NCBI RefSeq assembly: GCF_009728145.1
Contig: NZ_WOCA01000017.1
Location: 23,205 to 87,204 of the forward strand
DNA length: 64,000 bases
Source: Ornithinibacillus caprae
GTDB taxonomy: Bacteria; Bacillota; Bacilli; Bacillales; Amphibacillaceae
Direction of reading: 5' to 3'
Shown: piece by piece, positions 43,231-50,821 of the stretch
Position numbering within the stretch: position 1 is the first letter of the stretch
Layout: the number at the start of each line of letters is the position of its first letter
Position numbers and translations under genes: made by a program
The notes under the pieces: generated by a model
Databases searched by the model: none
The model's input: the letters and a program-made list of their open reading frames with translations, nothing else
Told to the model about the DNA's origin: nothing

Positions 43231-44898
43231 ATGGCTTTAGCTGAGACAATTAAAACAAAAGCAAATAATGCGTTAGGTGTTAATCCTCAGGACGCAAAAA
43301 TATCGAAATCATACTTTACTGTAACGTTTCTAGCATTGTTAATTGGTGGTACTCTCGGATTAGTTCAAGGACTTAATCGTGCCGGACTATTTGAATTACC
43401 ATCATGGTTAAATTATTATCAAGTACTAACAGCACACGGATTATTGCTTATTCTTGTGTTTACCGCATTCTTTACCATAGGATACTTCTATGCTGGTTTA
43501 TCCCATACGTTAGGTGGGTTAATTCCGAAAGTAAGAAAGATGGTATGGATCGGTTTTTGGATGAAGATTTTCGGATTTGTGTTGGCAGTTATTCCGATTC
43601 TTATGAATGAAGCATCTGTCATGTACACATTCTATCCACCAATGGCAGCATCACCACTATTCTATTTTGGATTAGTATTCATTGTGTTAGGTGTTTGGAT
43701 GGCTGCATTTGGTGCATTTGTCCAAGTTGCAAATTGGAGAAAAAATCATAAAGGTCAACACCTTCCAATTCTTTCATTCTTTGCAACAGGAGTATTCGTA
43801 CTATTATTCTTCTCAAGTATTCCCGTAGCGATCGAAGTATTCATGATTATTCCATGGGTTCTTGGATGGATGGAAACAATAAACGTTATGTTAAGCCGTA
43901 CGCTATTCTGGGCATTCGGTCATACGTTAGTTAACATTTGGTATTTAACAGCAATTTCCGTATGGTATGTTATTGTTCCGAAGGTTATCGGAGGTAGACG
44001 CTTTAGTGATACATTAACTCGTGTCGTCGTTATTTTACTAGTAATCTTAAACATTCCTGGTGGATTCCATCACCAAATTATTGACCCTGGAATTTCAGAA
44101 ACTATTAAGTACATGCACGTATTCATGAGTTTAGCAGTAGGATTCCCATCATTGATGACAGCATATGCTATGTTCTCTGTATTTGAACGTACAGGTCGTG
44201 CAAAAGGGGCGAAAGGATTATTTGGCTTCTTTAAGAAACTACCATGGGGCGATGTACGCTTCCTAGCACCATTTATTGCAATGGTTGCCTTCATACCTGC
44301 AGGTGCAGGTGGTATTGTTCAAACAACAAACCAATTAGACCAAGTAGTGCATAATTCATTATGGATTGTAGGTCACTTCCACTTAACACTTGGAATGACT
44401 GTAGCATTAACATTCTTTGGTGTGAGTTACTGGTTAATTCCACGGATTTCAGGACGTATTCTGACAAAGAAAATGAACAAAATGGGTGTTATTACAACTA
44501 TACTTTGGACAATTGGTATGTCCTTCATGGCTATTGCAATGCACTTGGTTGGACTATTAGGATCACCAAGAAGAACTTCCTATACAACGTATGGTGACAA
44601 TGCAACAGCTTTAGGTTGGGATCCATATTTAATCTTCTTAGCTATTGGAGGAACATTCTTAATCGTAGCGGTAATCATGCAAGTGTATAGCGCGTTCCAC
44701 TTAATGTTCCGTGCACCAAAAGGTGAAGAAGAATTCCCAATTGCAGAAGAAGAAGAAGATGCAAGTAAGACACCTTTCTGGACAGAACGTTGGAGCCGTA
44801 CAATTCTTATCATGCTAATCGTAGTCGCAATGGCTTACGTTATCCCAATAGTAGACTTCATCGGCGACCCAGGATCACCACCATGGAAAACATGGTAG
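43231..44898 (+). CDS. cytochrome c oxidase subunit I (ba3 type)
   Basis: A 555-residue haem-copper oxidase subunit with about 13 helices. Metal ligands are visible: low-spin haem His69 (TAHGLL), CuB His in FGHTLVNIWY and the pair in GGFHHQ, and the two haem His in VGHFHLTLG. The K-channel Glu/Asp pattern of A-type enzymes is absent, as expected for B-family oxidases with high oxygen affinity. It pumps protons while reducing oxygen. AAGGAGGG precedes the ATG. Confidence 0.93.
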   Translation: MALAETIKTKANNALGVNPQDAKISKSYFTVTFLALLIGGTLGLVQGLNRAGLFELPSWLNYYQVLTAHGLLLILVFTAFFTIGYFYAGLSHTLGGLIPKVRKMVWIGFWMKIFGFVLAVIPILMNEASVMYTFYPPMAASPLFYFGLVFIVLGVWMAAFGAFVQVANWRKNHKGQHLPILSFFATGVFVLLFFSSIPVAIEVFMIIPWVLGWMETINVMLSRTLFWAFGHTLVNIWYLTAISVWYVIVPKVIGGRRFSDTLTRVVVILLVILNIPGGFHHQIIDPGISETIKYMHVFMSLAVGFPSLMTAYAMFSVFERTGRAKGAKGLFGFFKKLPWGDVRFLAPFIAMVAFIPAGAGGIVQTTNQLDQVVHNSLWIVGHFHLTLGMTVALTFFGVSYWLIPRISGRILTKKMNKMGVITTILWTIGMSFMAIAMHLVGLLGSPRRTSYTTYGDNATALGWDPYLIFLAIGGTFLIVAVIMQVYSAFHLMFRAPKGEEEFPIAEEEEDASKTPFWTERWSRTILIMLIVVAMAYVIPIVDFIGDPGSPPWKTW

Positions 44899-44930
44899 GA
44901 TCAAAAGCGTAAGCACCCATTATTTTAAAA

Positions 44931-44968
44931 AAAGAGAGATAGCTCTATTGATTGGGCTATCTCTTTCA
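44931..44968 (+). terminator. hairpin between subunit I and sco genes
   Basis: AAAGAGAGATAGC pairs with GCTATCTCTTT. Only CAC follows the last T, so it may act as a partial terminator that lowers sco expression relative to the oxidase subunits. Confidence 0.6.
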
Positions 44969-44996
44969 CTTAATAAACAAAAAGGAAGTGAACTCC

Positions 44997-45626
44997 GTGA
45001 TCAAAAACTGGCGCAATATGGTAGCGATTACGATCGTATTAGCATTTGGAGTTGGATTATTCTTTTTTGGTACCGATGGATTTCAAGCATTTACTGCAGA
45101 AACAGCAAGAACAAAAAAATTGCTTGAAGAAAAACCACAATTTCCTAATGTGACATTAGAGGATAGTAAGGAACGGGTATACTCATTTTCTGAGTTCGAT
45201 GGTAAATATGTCTTTATTACATTTATTTATACAGCGTGTACCGATGTTTGTCCGCAGCTAGAGATGAATATGAATGAGGTTTATGAACAGATCCCTAAAG
45301 AATTTATTGGGGAGGATATTATATTCTTAAGTATAAGTTTTGACCCGGAACAGGATGACCCCAAAACATTGGAAAAATATCGTGGATTTTTTGGTAGTGA
45401 TGGAGAAACCTGGAGAATGGCAAGAATTCCAAATCAAGAGGAGCTTGACTCATTATTAAATGAGTTTGGAGTTATTGTTATTCCAGAGGACGATGGGAAT
45501 TTCACGCATAATTCAGCCTTTTATTTAGTTAATCCAGATGGTTATTTAGAAGAGGTAATGGACTACACGAAAATCGATGAAGCTGCTGAAACTGTTCGAG
45601 CAATTCTTGATGGAACGGAGGAATAA
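44997..45626 (+). CDS. SCO1/SenC copper chaperone for the oxidase
   Basis: A 209-residue membrane-anchored thioredoxin-fold protein. N-terminal helix (about 8-25), copper motif CTDVC (Cys81, Cys85) and the third ligand His in NFTHNSAFYLV. It delivers copper to, or reduces, the CuA site. GTG 44997 follows AAAGGAAGTG; no better ATG is present. It is followed after 2 bases by a membrane protein gene. Confidence 0.9.
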   Translation: MIKNWRNMVAITIVLAFGVGLFFFGTDGFQAFTAETARTKKLLEEKPQFPNVTLEDSKERVYSFSEFDGKYVFITFIYTACTDVCPQLEMNMNEVYEQIPKEFIGEDIIFLSISFDPEQDDPKTLEKYRGFFGSDGETWRMARIPNQEELDSLLNEFGVIVIPEDDGNFTHNSAFYLVNPDGYLEEVMDYTKIDEAAETVRAILDGTEE

Positions 45627-45628
45627 CC

Positions 45629-46186
45629 ATGACACAGGCAATATTTGGATTGTTGTTCTTTGTATTTTTAATACTTCCTCCTGTTGCAAGTCTTATGGAG
45701 TCCATTATGATTATTCATATGCATATGCAAATGCCACTTTTAGTTATTTCGGGCTTCTTGATGGCACCTTTTTTTCAGAAAAAGTTGCCAGCCTTTTTTG
45801 AGAAATGGAATCAAATAGGAATACCAGGTATTTTTCTTTTTATTATTATCATGTCATATTGGTCAATCCCTCGCACAATGGATGACGCATTAACAATTCA
45901 AGCAGTTGAAATCTTTAAGTTTATTAGTTTGCCATTTTTAGTTGGTGTTCCACTTCGAGATAGCTGGGCAAAAATAAGTACGGTTTGGAAAAATATAACC
46001 TTCATTATTTTTCTCATTTTATTTACCGCAATGGGGATTCTCTATATTGCTTCTCCAGATCAATTATGTAATAACTACCTTCGCACAGAACAAGTAACAC
46101 TTGGTTGGGGATTTATAACTATGGCAGCTGCGATCCTAATTTATTTGGTTCAGCTATTGTTTATCAACCCAGCGGATTATGAATGA
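45629..46186 (+). CDS. CtaG-like polytopic membrane protein of the oxidase cluster
   Basis: A 185-residue protein with five or six membrane helices. The segment IIHMHMQMPLLVISG near residues 28-42 resembles the His/Met-rich helix of CtaG_Cox/DUF1404 proteins, which assist copper oxidase assembly. It directly follows sco, supporting that role. The exact family is not certain. Confidence 0.65.
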   Translation: MTQAIFGLLFFVFLILPPVASLMESIMIIHMHMQMPLLVISGFLMAPFFQKKLPAFFEKWNQIGIPGIFLFIIIMSYWSIPRTMDDALTIQAVEIFKFISLPFLVGVPLRDSWAKISTVWKNITFIIFLILFTAMGILYIASPDQLCNNYLRTEQVTLGWGFITMAAAILIYLVQLLFINPADYE

Positions 46187-46199
46187 ACATTTGAAAACT

Positions 46200-46260
46200 T
46201 GATTTAGGTCTAGCCTTTATGGTAAAAGCCTTAGTTGTACTTATCCCAGCATAAGATACT
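46200..46260. repeat. dispersed short element (family D), copy 2 (inverted)
   Basis: The reverse complement reads ATAAGTACAACTAAGG and CTTTTACC, matching 37588-37625 with few differences. It lies just after the CtaG-like gene, so both known copies flank the non-conserved segment between addA and gerP. Confidence 0.5.
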
Positions 46261-46274
46261 TTTTTATATGTAAC

Positions 46275-46307
46275 GAAAGGGGAGTGACAAAACGACACTC
46301 CCTTTTC
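46275..46307 (-). terminator. terminator at the end of the gerP cluster
   Basis: GAAAGGGGAGTG pairs with CACTCCCTTTTC around a 9-base loop. It is nearly symmetric and may serve both the oxidase cluster and the convergent gerP genes. Confidence 0.65.
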
Positions 46308-46319
46308 ATAGCTATCAAG

Positions 46320-46541
46320 TTATGCATTGGCTGTTACATTTTGATCACTTATATCAGGATCAAATGGATTCGTAGAGCTTATACCGGTATTTGTGTTAAT
46401 GAAATCCCCAGTATTAAGTGATCCTGAACCAGCATTGGTTTTTGAACTGCTTTTAGGTGATAGATAGAATGAATCACCAAAGTTTACAACTCCACCACCA
46501 ATACTATTTATTTTTAATGGTCCTGCAATAATGGATGGCAT
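46320..46541 (-). CDS. spore germination protein GerPF, second copy
   Basis: A 73-residue protein starting MPSIIAGPLKINSIGGGVVNFGD, with the GerPA/GerPF family pattern (S-x-x-FNxGD-like NFGDSFYLSP, KTNAGSGSLNTGDF). It is about 85% identical to the upstream gene at 46674-46895, a clear tandem duplication. GerP proteins make the spore coat permeable to germinants. It has its own sigma-K-like promoter. Confidence 0.88.
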   Translation of the reverse strand: MPSIIAGPLKINSIGGGVVNFGDSFYLSPKSSSKTNAGSGSLNTGDFINTNTGISSTNPFDPDISDQNVTANA

Positions 46542-46572
46542 AACGATGCACCTACTACCTTTAGTTTACTAT

Positions 46573-46601
46573 TACTTTATGATGAATGATTAGTATTCGT
46601 G
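46573..46601 (-). promoter_or_regulatory. sigma-K type promoter of the second gerPF copy
   Basis: On the minus strand CAC at 46599-46601 and CATAAAGTA at 46573-46581 (CATAnnnTA) are separated by 17 bp, one more than the usual 16. It lies 32 bases before the start codon. Confidence 0.5.
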
Positions 46602-46673
46602 TAGGTTTTATACTATTTAATCATTCCTCAGAAATTTAAAATAGCACTTACTTTTTAATACTACTTTTAGCTG

Positions 46674-46895
46674 TTATGCATTGGCTGTTATATTTTGATC
46701 GCTTACATCAGGATCAAATGGATTCGTAGAGCTCAAGCCAGTATTTGTGTTAATGAAGTCTCCAGTATTAAGTGATCCTGAACCTGCATTGGTTTTTGAA
46801 GTACCCTTAGGCGATAAATAAAATGAATCACCGAAGTTTACGACTCCACCATCGACACTAATAATTTTTAATGGTCCACCAATGATAGATGGCAT
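46674..46895 (-). CDS. gerPF: spore germination protein GerPF
   Basis: A 73-residue GerPF-like protein, MPSIIGGPLKIISVDGG at the N-terminus. Position after gerPE in the order A-B-C-D-E-F makes this the likely ancestral gerPF. Made in the mother cell and placed in the spore coat, it helps small germinants reach their receptors. TAGGTG precedes the ATG. Confidence 0.9.
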   Translation of the reverse strand: MPSIIGGPLKIISVDGGVVNFGDSFYLSPKGTSKTNAGSGSLNTGDFINTNTGLSSTNPFDPDVSDQNITANA

Positions 46896-46930
46896 AGCAA
46901 CACACCTACTATTATTTTTTAGTTTGTTAA

Positions 46931-46958
46931 TAAGTTATGTTACATTAATTTTTTTGTG
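46931..46958 (-). promoter_or_regulatory. sigma-K type promoter of gerPF
   Basis: On the minus strand CACA (AC at the -35 position, 46956-46958) and CATAACTTA (46931-46939) are separated by exactly 16 bp, matching mACm-N16-CATAnnnTA. It lies between gerPE and gerPF, 36 bases before the gerPF start. Confidence 0.6.
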
Positions 46959-46973
46959 TAGGTCTTCAAATAT

Positions 46974-47354
46974 TTAATCTTCCTCTGATCTAATTTTGCG
47001 GAAATGTTTTATTCGAGCATCAGCATTGATTTTCTTAATACTGCCGATTTGAACGATTCCAGATTGACTTGCACCGGTAATTCTAACGTTTCCAACACGA
47101 ATCGTCTCTGCATGGTGAATACTATTCATTGTTACAGTTCTCTTATCCTCAACCCAATTTGGTTCTAGTTGGAAAATCGGGTAATCCTCAAATTGTAAAT
47201 CTTCCTCGTCGTTAAAAACAGCACCCTCTTGCTGTAAAGCAATTGCCCTAGATGTAGGGTTTGCGTTATTGGTATCTCCGATATTAAATATGGAACCAAA
47301 TGATAAAGCATGCATACGAACATGATTCACTCTTGCTAATCGTTTTCTTGTCAT
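46974..47354 (-). CDS. gerPE: spore germination protein GerPE
   Basis: A 126-residue protein with the GerPE features: N-terminal VNHVRMHALSFGSIFNIGDT and a repeated basic-hydrophobic pattern later (IRVGNVRITGASQSGIVQIGS), where xFxIGD is the gerP family motif. Fifth gene of the gerP operon. Spore coat protein. Confidence 0.88.
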   Translation of the reverse strand: MTRKRLARVNHVRMHALSFGSIFNIGDTNNANPTSRAIALQQEGAVFNDEEDLQFEDYPIFQLEPNWVEDKRTVTMNSIHHAETIRVGNVRITGASQSGIVQIGSIKKINADARIKHFRKIRSEED

Positions 47355-47366
47355 ATTACCCCTTCT

Positions 47367-47549
47367 TTATGCGAGTGGTGGAGCTAATGGAACTAATACA
47401 TCTACAGTATAGGACTCAGGAGGGGTATCAAAAAATGATGATAAGGCTGTTTCCTCATTATCTCCAATTAAAAATACAGAAGATGCAGTTACTGCCTCGA
47501 CACGAATATTACCTACATTCAACCCCCAATTGTGTACTTCCATATTCAT
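47367..47549 (-). CDS. gerPD: spore germination protein GerPD
   Basis: A 60-residue protein, MNMEVHNWGLNVGNIRVEAV, with SVFLIGDNE as the family motif. The length and place between gerPC and gerPE match GerPD. It overlaps the gerPC stop by 4 bases. Confidence 0.88.
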   Translation of the reverse strand: MNMEVHNWGLNVGNIRVEAVTASSVFLIGDNEETALSSFFDTPPESYTVDVLVPLAPPLA

Positions 47550-48142
47550 GATTCTTCTCCTTTTTCATTATTTCCTTGCATATACATAGATAACGAATGA
47601 GAAATTTCTTTCTTCACTTTATCAATAATATAATTCTTCAATTCTTCATTAGATAATTTTGATCGCTGTTTGGTTGCTTCTTCATTATAATAAGCAATTC
47701 TCTGTGGTAATTGTTTCTGCATATCATGTATGAGCGTAGATTGGAAATGGACATCGATGGGACAATTGTATTCTTTAGCTAAATTTTGAATGAGACTAGG
47801 TCCATCATGATGTAAGTAGTTTGTTAGCTCAGTCATTATCTGTTGATTTAACGGAATTTGTTGATTGCTAGGGTTTACAGCAGGAGGATGGTTTCCTAAT
47901 CCTAAATCATCAATATTTGCTAAATCATTGGGAGATAAACCGATGTGAAGTGTTCCGTCTAGTCGCTCAATTTTAAGTTGATCAAAGTGATATTCAACTC
48001 GTTCAACCATATTCGTACTTTTCTCCTGAACGAGACTTTCTAATTGCTGGATGCGCTCTTGTAATTCTCGTATTTGGTTTTGTTGTTGTTGATTTACTTG
48101 CTGAAGTTCATATAAATAATGATTCCAGTCATAGAAGTTCAT
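47546..48142 (-). CDS. gerPC: spore germination protein GerPC
   Basis: A 198-residue protein starting with MNFYDWNHYLYELQQ and a coiled coil rich in Gln (about residues 10-45), then a globular part with LHIGLSPND and a C-terminal amphipathic region. This is the GerPC layout. The largest GerP protein; role in coat permeability. GGGGCGG precedes the ATG. Confidence 0.88.
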   Translation of the reverse strand: MNFYDWNHYLYELQQVNQQQQNQIRELQERIQQLESLVQEKSTNMVERVEYHFDQLKIERLDGTLHIGLSPNDLANIDDLGLGNHPPAVNPSNQQIPLNQQIMTELTNYLHHDGPSLIQNLAKEYNCPIDVHFQSTLIHDMQKQLPQRIAYYNEEATKQRSKLSNEELKNYIIDKVKKEISHSLSMYMQGNNEKGEES

Positions 48143-48199
48143 ATTTCCGCCCCTTTTCCCTAGGCATTTACCTATTCATAGATTATGCAACGATTGTAT

Positions 48200-48418
48200 T
48201 TATGTTAATGAAATAGGTTGTGTTAATGGGATAATAGGGGGAGTAGCCGTCCCGATAGCCTCGGCTTCTTCAGCAGGTTCTGTATATCCTCCTGTATTGT
48301 ATAAATCGGACTGAGCTTGAATACTACCAGTACTACCAATTTGTAGTACGGAGGAATTTGTAACTGAACCAACTCTTATCATATTTATATTAATACATTG
48401 ATGAACAGTGAAGTACAT
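48200..48418 (-). CDS. gerPB: spore germination protein GerPB
   Basis: A 72-residue protein starting MYFTVHQCININMIRVGS with SVLQIGSTGSI as the family motif and a Pro/Gly-rich C-terminus. I chose ATG 48418, 8 bases after TTGGAG; a longer GTG start at 48427 would overlap that site. Eight bases separate the upstream gene's end from the longer frame. Confidence 0.87.
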   Translation of the reverse strand: MYFTVHQCININMIRVGSVTNSSVLQIGSTGSIQAQSDLYNTGGYTEPAEEAEAIGTATPPIIPLTQPISLT

Positions 48419-48434
48419 GGTTATCACTCCAAAA

Positions 48435-48647
48435 TTAGGTTACTGGCTGATCAATTTTATCTTTATCATAAACGTACGTGTTTGAGTGGTTTAAGTTAAC
48501 ACGTATTCCGTCTCCCGTATTAAAAGAGCCACCACCAGCATATGTTTTTGCAGAACTATCGGGATTCATGGAATAAACGTCTCCGATATTAAAAATAGAG
48601 GATGCGGATATACTGTTGACTTTTACTGCTCCTACAATTGCTGGCAT
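48435..48647 (-). CDS. gerPA: spore germination protein GerPA
   Basis: A 70-residue protein, MPAIVGAVKVNSISASSIFNI then GDVYSMNPDSSAKTYAGGGSFNTGD. First gene of the operon. Strong sequence relation to GerPF, as known for the family. AGGAGGAGGGA precedes the ATG. A sigma-K promoter stands upstream. Confidence 0.9.
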   Translation of the reverse strand: MPAIVGAVKVNSISASSIFNIGDVYSMNPDSSAKTYAGGGSFNTGDGIRVNLNHSNTYVYDKDKIDQPVT

Positions 48648-48665
48648 TTGTATCCCTCCTCCTAT

Positions 48666-48693
48666 TAGTTTATGTAGAATCCAGTGATTTGTT
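48666..48693 (-). promoter_or_regulatory. sigma-K type promoter of the gerP operon
   Basis: On the minus strand AACA (-35, 48691-48693 plus one base) and CATAAACTA (-10, 48666-48674) are separated by exactly 16 bp, a full match to mACm-N16-CATAnnnTA. It lies 19 bases before the gerPA start codon, in agreement with late mother-cell expression known for gerP. Confidence 0.7.
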
Positions 48694-48748
48694 GAAGAAA
48701 TCGTTGCTGGTATGTTAAAACAAAAGAATGAAAGATGTGAACCTAAGA

Positions 48749-48847
48749 ATGAATAAAAGAAGGCTCCAGCATGAAGGAAAGAAGTGGGTAGAAAAAGGAA
48801 TTATATCTGAACAACAATTAGATCAGATATTAGCTACTGCAAAATAA
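48749..48847 (+). pseudogene. small ORF, possible remnant of a DUF2157-type membrane protein
   Basis: A 32-codon frame reading MNKRRLQHEGKKWVEKGIIS then EQQLDQILATAK. The pattern W-V-x-K/E-G-I-I-S-x-x-Q-x-x-x-I-L resembles the N-terminal DUF2157 helix motif, but the frame stops right where the membrane part would start. It may be a decayed gene or a chance frame. No clear ribosome-binding site. Confidence 0.3.
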
Positions 48848-48888
48848 ACTCGCACAGTAAATTCATTAGTAAATTACTGTGCGAGTTG
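48846..48888 (-). terminator. terminator of rocD
   Basis: AACTCGCACAGTAAATT pairs with AATTTACTGTGCGAGTT apart from a small shift near the loop; on the minus strand TTTATTTT follows. Confidence 0.85.
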
Positions 48889-48937
48889 TAAATTAGTTAG
48901 TATATAACTGTAAACGAAATTAAATCAGAGATAACTT

Positions 48938-50134
48938 CTAGGCTTTTAATACTTCTTTAATATGATCTAACGCCCAGTCAAGATCTTCTTTATCAATAAT
49001 AAGTGGTGGTGCGAAGCGAATTACGTTTTCATGTGTTTCTTTACATAATAAGCCTCTTTCTTTTAATGCTTCACAATAAGGGCGAGCGGCTTCTGTTAAT
49101 TCAACACCAATGAATAATCCTTTTCCACGAACCTCTTTAATTATTGGATTATCAATTTTATTTAACTCATCCATCATATATTGACCTAGTTCAAGGGAAC
49201 GGTCAGCTAGTTTTTCTTCAAGTAATACTTCAAGAGAAGCAATGGATACGGCACATGCTAATGGGTTACCACCAAATGTGGAACCGTGGGAACCAGGGTT
49301 AAATACGCCTAATATATCTTTGTTTGCAACAACACAAGAAATTGGCATAACGCCTCCACCAAGTGCTTTACCTAAAATAAGCATATCTGGTGTTACATCT
49401 TCCCAATCACATGCAAACATTTTTCCAGTACGAGCAAGGCCTGCTTGGATTTCATCAGCAATGTATAGTACATTGTTTTCTTTACATACATCATAAGCTT
49501 CTTTCAAGAAACCTTCAGGAGGAATAACAATTCCTGCTTCACCTTGAATAGGTTCGAATAAGAAACCGGCTGTGTTTTCATTGATAGCTGCTTTCAATGC
49601 TTCGATATCGCCATATGGAATTAGCTTAATTCCTGGAAGCATTGGACCAAAACCACGTTTATACTCTTCTTCCGATGAAAGGGAAACAGCTGTCATTGTT
49701 CTACCATGGAAGTTTCCTTCACAAGCAATAATTTCAGCTTTGTTTTCAGCAACACCTTTCACATCATATGCCCAACGGCGTGCCGCTTTTACAGCTGTTT
49801 CAACAGCTTCTGCTCCTGTATTCATAGGTAGAGCCATTTCTTTATTGGTAAGCTTACAAATCTTTTCATACCATGGACCTAATTGGTCATTATGAAAAGC
49901 ACGGGACGTTAGTGTTACTGCATCAGCCTGTTTCTTCAGTGCTTCAATAATTTTCGGATGGCGGTGCCCTTGGTTTACCGCAGAATATGCACTAAGCATA
50001 TCCATATACCGATTGCCTTCAGGGTCTTCTACCCAGACACCCTCAGCCTTTTTCACAACAACTGGAAGCGGGTGATAGTTTTTTGCGCCATATTCTTCTG
50101 TTTGATCAATTACATGTTGACTTGTATGTACCAT
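48938..50134 (-). CDS. rocD: ornithine aminotransferase
   Basis: A 398-residue class III PLP aminotransferase that converts ornithine and 2-oxoglutarate to glutamate semialdehyde and glutamate. Motifs: [20 protein letters not shown] (about residues 104-123), [25 protein letters not shown], and the PLP Lys in [10 protein letters not shown]. Highly typical of Bacillus RocD. GGAGGGATAAT precedes the ATG. No sigma-L (-24/-12) promoter is seen, unlike B. subtilis rocDEF, and rocE/rocF are not adjacent, so regulation likely differs. Confidence 0.92.
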   Translation of the reverse strand: MVHTSQHVIDQTEEYGAKNYHPLPVVVKKAEGVWVEDPEGNRYMDMLSAYSAVNQGHRHPKIIEALKKQADAVTLTSRAFHNDQLGPWYEKICKLTNKEMALPMNTGAEAVETAVKAARRWAYDVKGVAENKAEIIACEGNFHGRTMTAVSLSSEEEYKRGFGPMLPGIKLIPYGDIEALKAAINENTAGFLFEPIQGEAGIVIPPEGFLKEAYDVCKENNVLYIADEIQAGLARTGKMFACDWEDVTPDMLILGKALGGGVMPISCVVANKDILGVFNPGSHGSTFGGNPLACAVSIASLEVLLEEKLADRSLELGQYMMDELNKIDNPIIKEVRGKGLFIGVELTEAARPYCEALKERGLLCKETHENVIRFAPPLIIDKEDLDWALDHIKEVLKA

Positions 50135-50308
50135 ATTATCCCTCCATTATTCATTACTTAAAATTTATTATAACAGTTTTAGATAAAATTTATAGAGATA
50201 AAACTACTAGATTGAAATGGACAGACTTTAGAAGTGTATTTCTTAATTATCCATGATATGATAAATTACACATGTGATAAAGAATTTTGTGTACTAGGAG
50301 GTATAATA

Positions 50309-50674
50309 TTGAATACACATCTTCATGTTACAGCATGGGTATTAGCATTTATTTTATTTGCCGTTGCAATTGTGCTACATAAACTAGGAAATGAAAAAGC
50401 AGCTAAAATTGTTCAAATGATACTGCGTCTAGACTATTTGTTAATTTTGTACTCTGGTGGCGATCTGATTGCAAATTACTTTGGTGGCAGTCCAATGTTG
50501 GCAGAAGCTATTGTAAAAGGTCTTGCAGGTATTTGGGTCATTGGTGCGATGGAAATGACCATTGCTAAAATTAAAAAAGGCAAGCCTGCAATGAGTGGTT
50601 GGATTCAACTTGGAATTGCAGTTTTAATTACATTAATTCTAGGATTTGGACGTCTCCCTGGTGGATTTATGTAA
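50309..50674 (+). CDS. yisL: YisL family (UPF0344) membrane protein
   Basis: A 121-residue protein with four membrane helices, starting NTHLHVTAWVLAFILFAVA and ending in GFGRLPGGFM; length and sequence match B. subtilis YisL. TTG 50309 is the start, 7 bases after AGGAGG; a longer frame from 50234 lacks a site. Unknown function. In B. subtilis it lies close to gerP too. A terminator follows. Confidence 0.85.
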   Translation: MNTHLHVTAWVLAFILFAVAIVLHKLGNEKAAKIVQMILRLDYLLILYSGGDLIANYFGGSPMLAEAIVKGLAGIWVIGAMEMTIAKIKKGKPAMSGWIQLGIAVLITLILGFGRLPGGFM

Positions 50675-50690
50675 ATGGAAATAGTAAACT

Positions 50691-50727
50691 AGAGCCTTTC
50701 CGATAGATTGGAATAGGCTCTATTTTT
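50691..50727 (+). terminator. terminator of yisL
   Basis: AGAGCCTTTCC pairs with GGAATAGGCTCT with a one-base bulge, followed by ATTTTT. Confidence 0.85.
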
Positions 50728-50821
50728 GTGAAGTATTTTCAACAATATCGGAAAACGGATTGACTATTCATTTAGATGGTTAATAATAAATAAAGAGTCT
50801 AGAAATGTTGGAGGCAATGTA

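Noticed and set aside
42755..44898. caa3-type oxidase
   Set aside because: Subunit II has one helix and no cytochrome c domain, and a subunit IIa gene is present, so the ba3 type fits better.
50135..50308. Sigma-L (-24/-12) promoter upstream of rocD as in B. subtilis
   Set aside because: No TGGCAC-N5-TTGC pattern is present; only a TATAAT-like box is seen, without a good -35.
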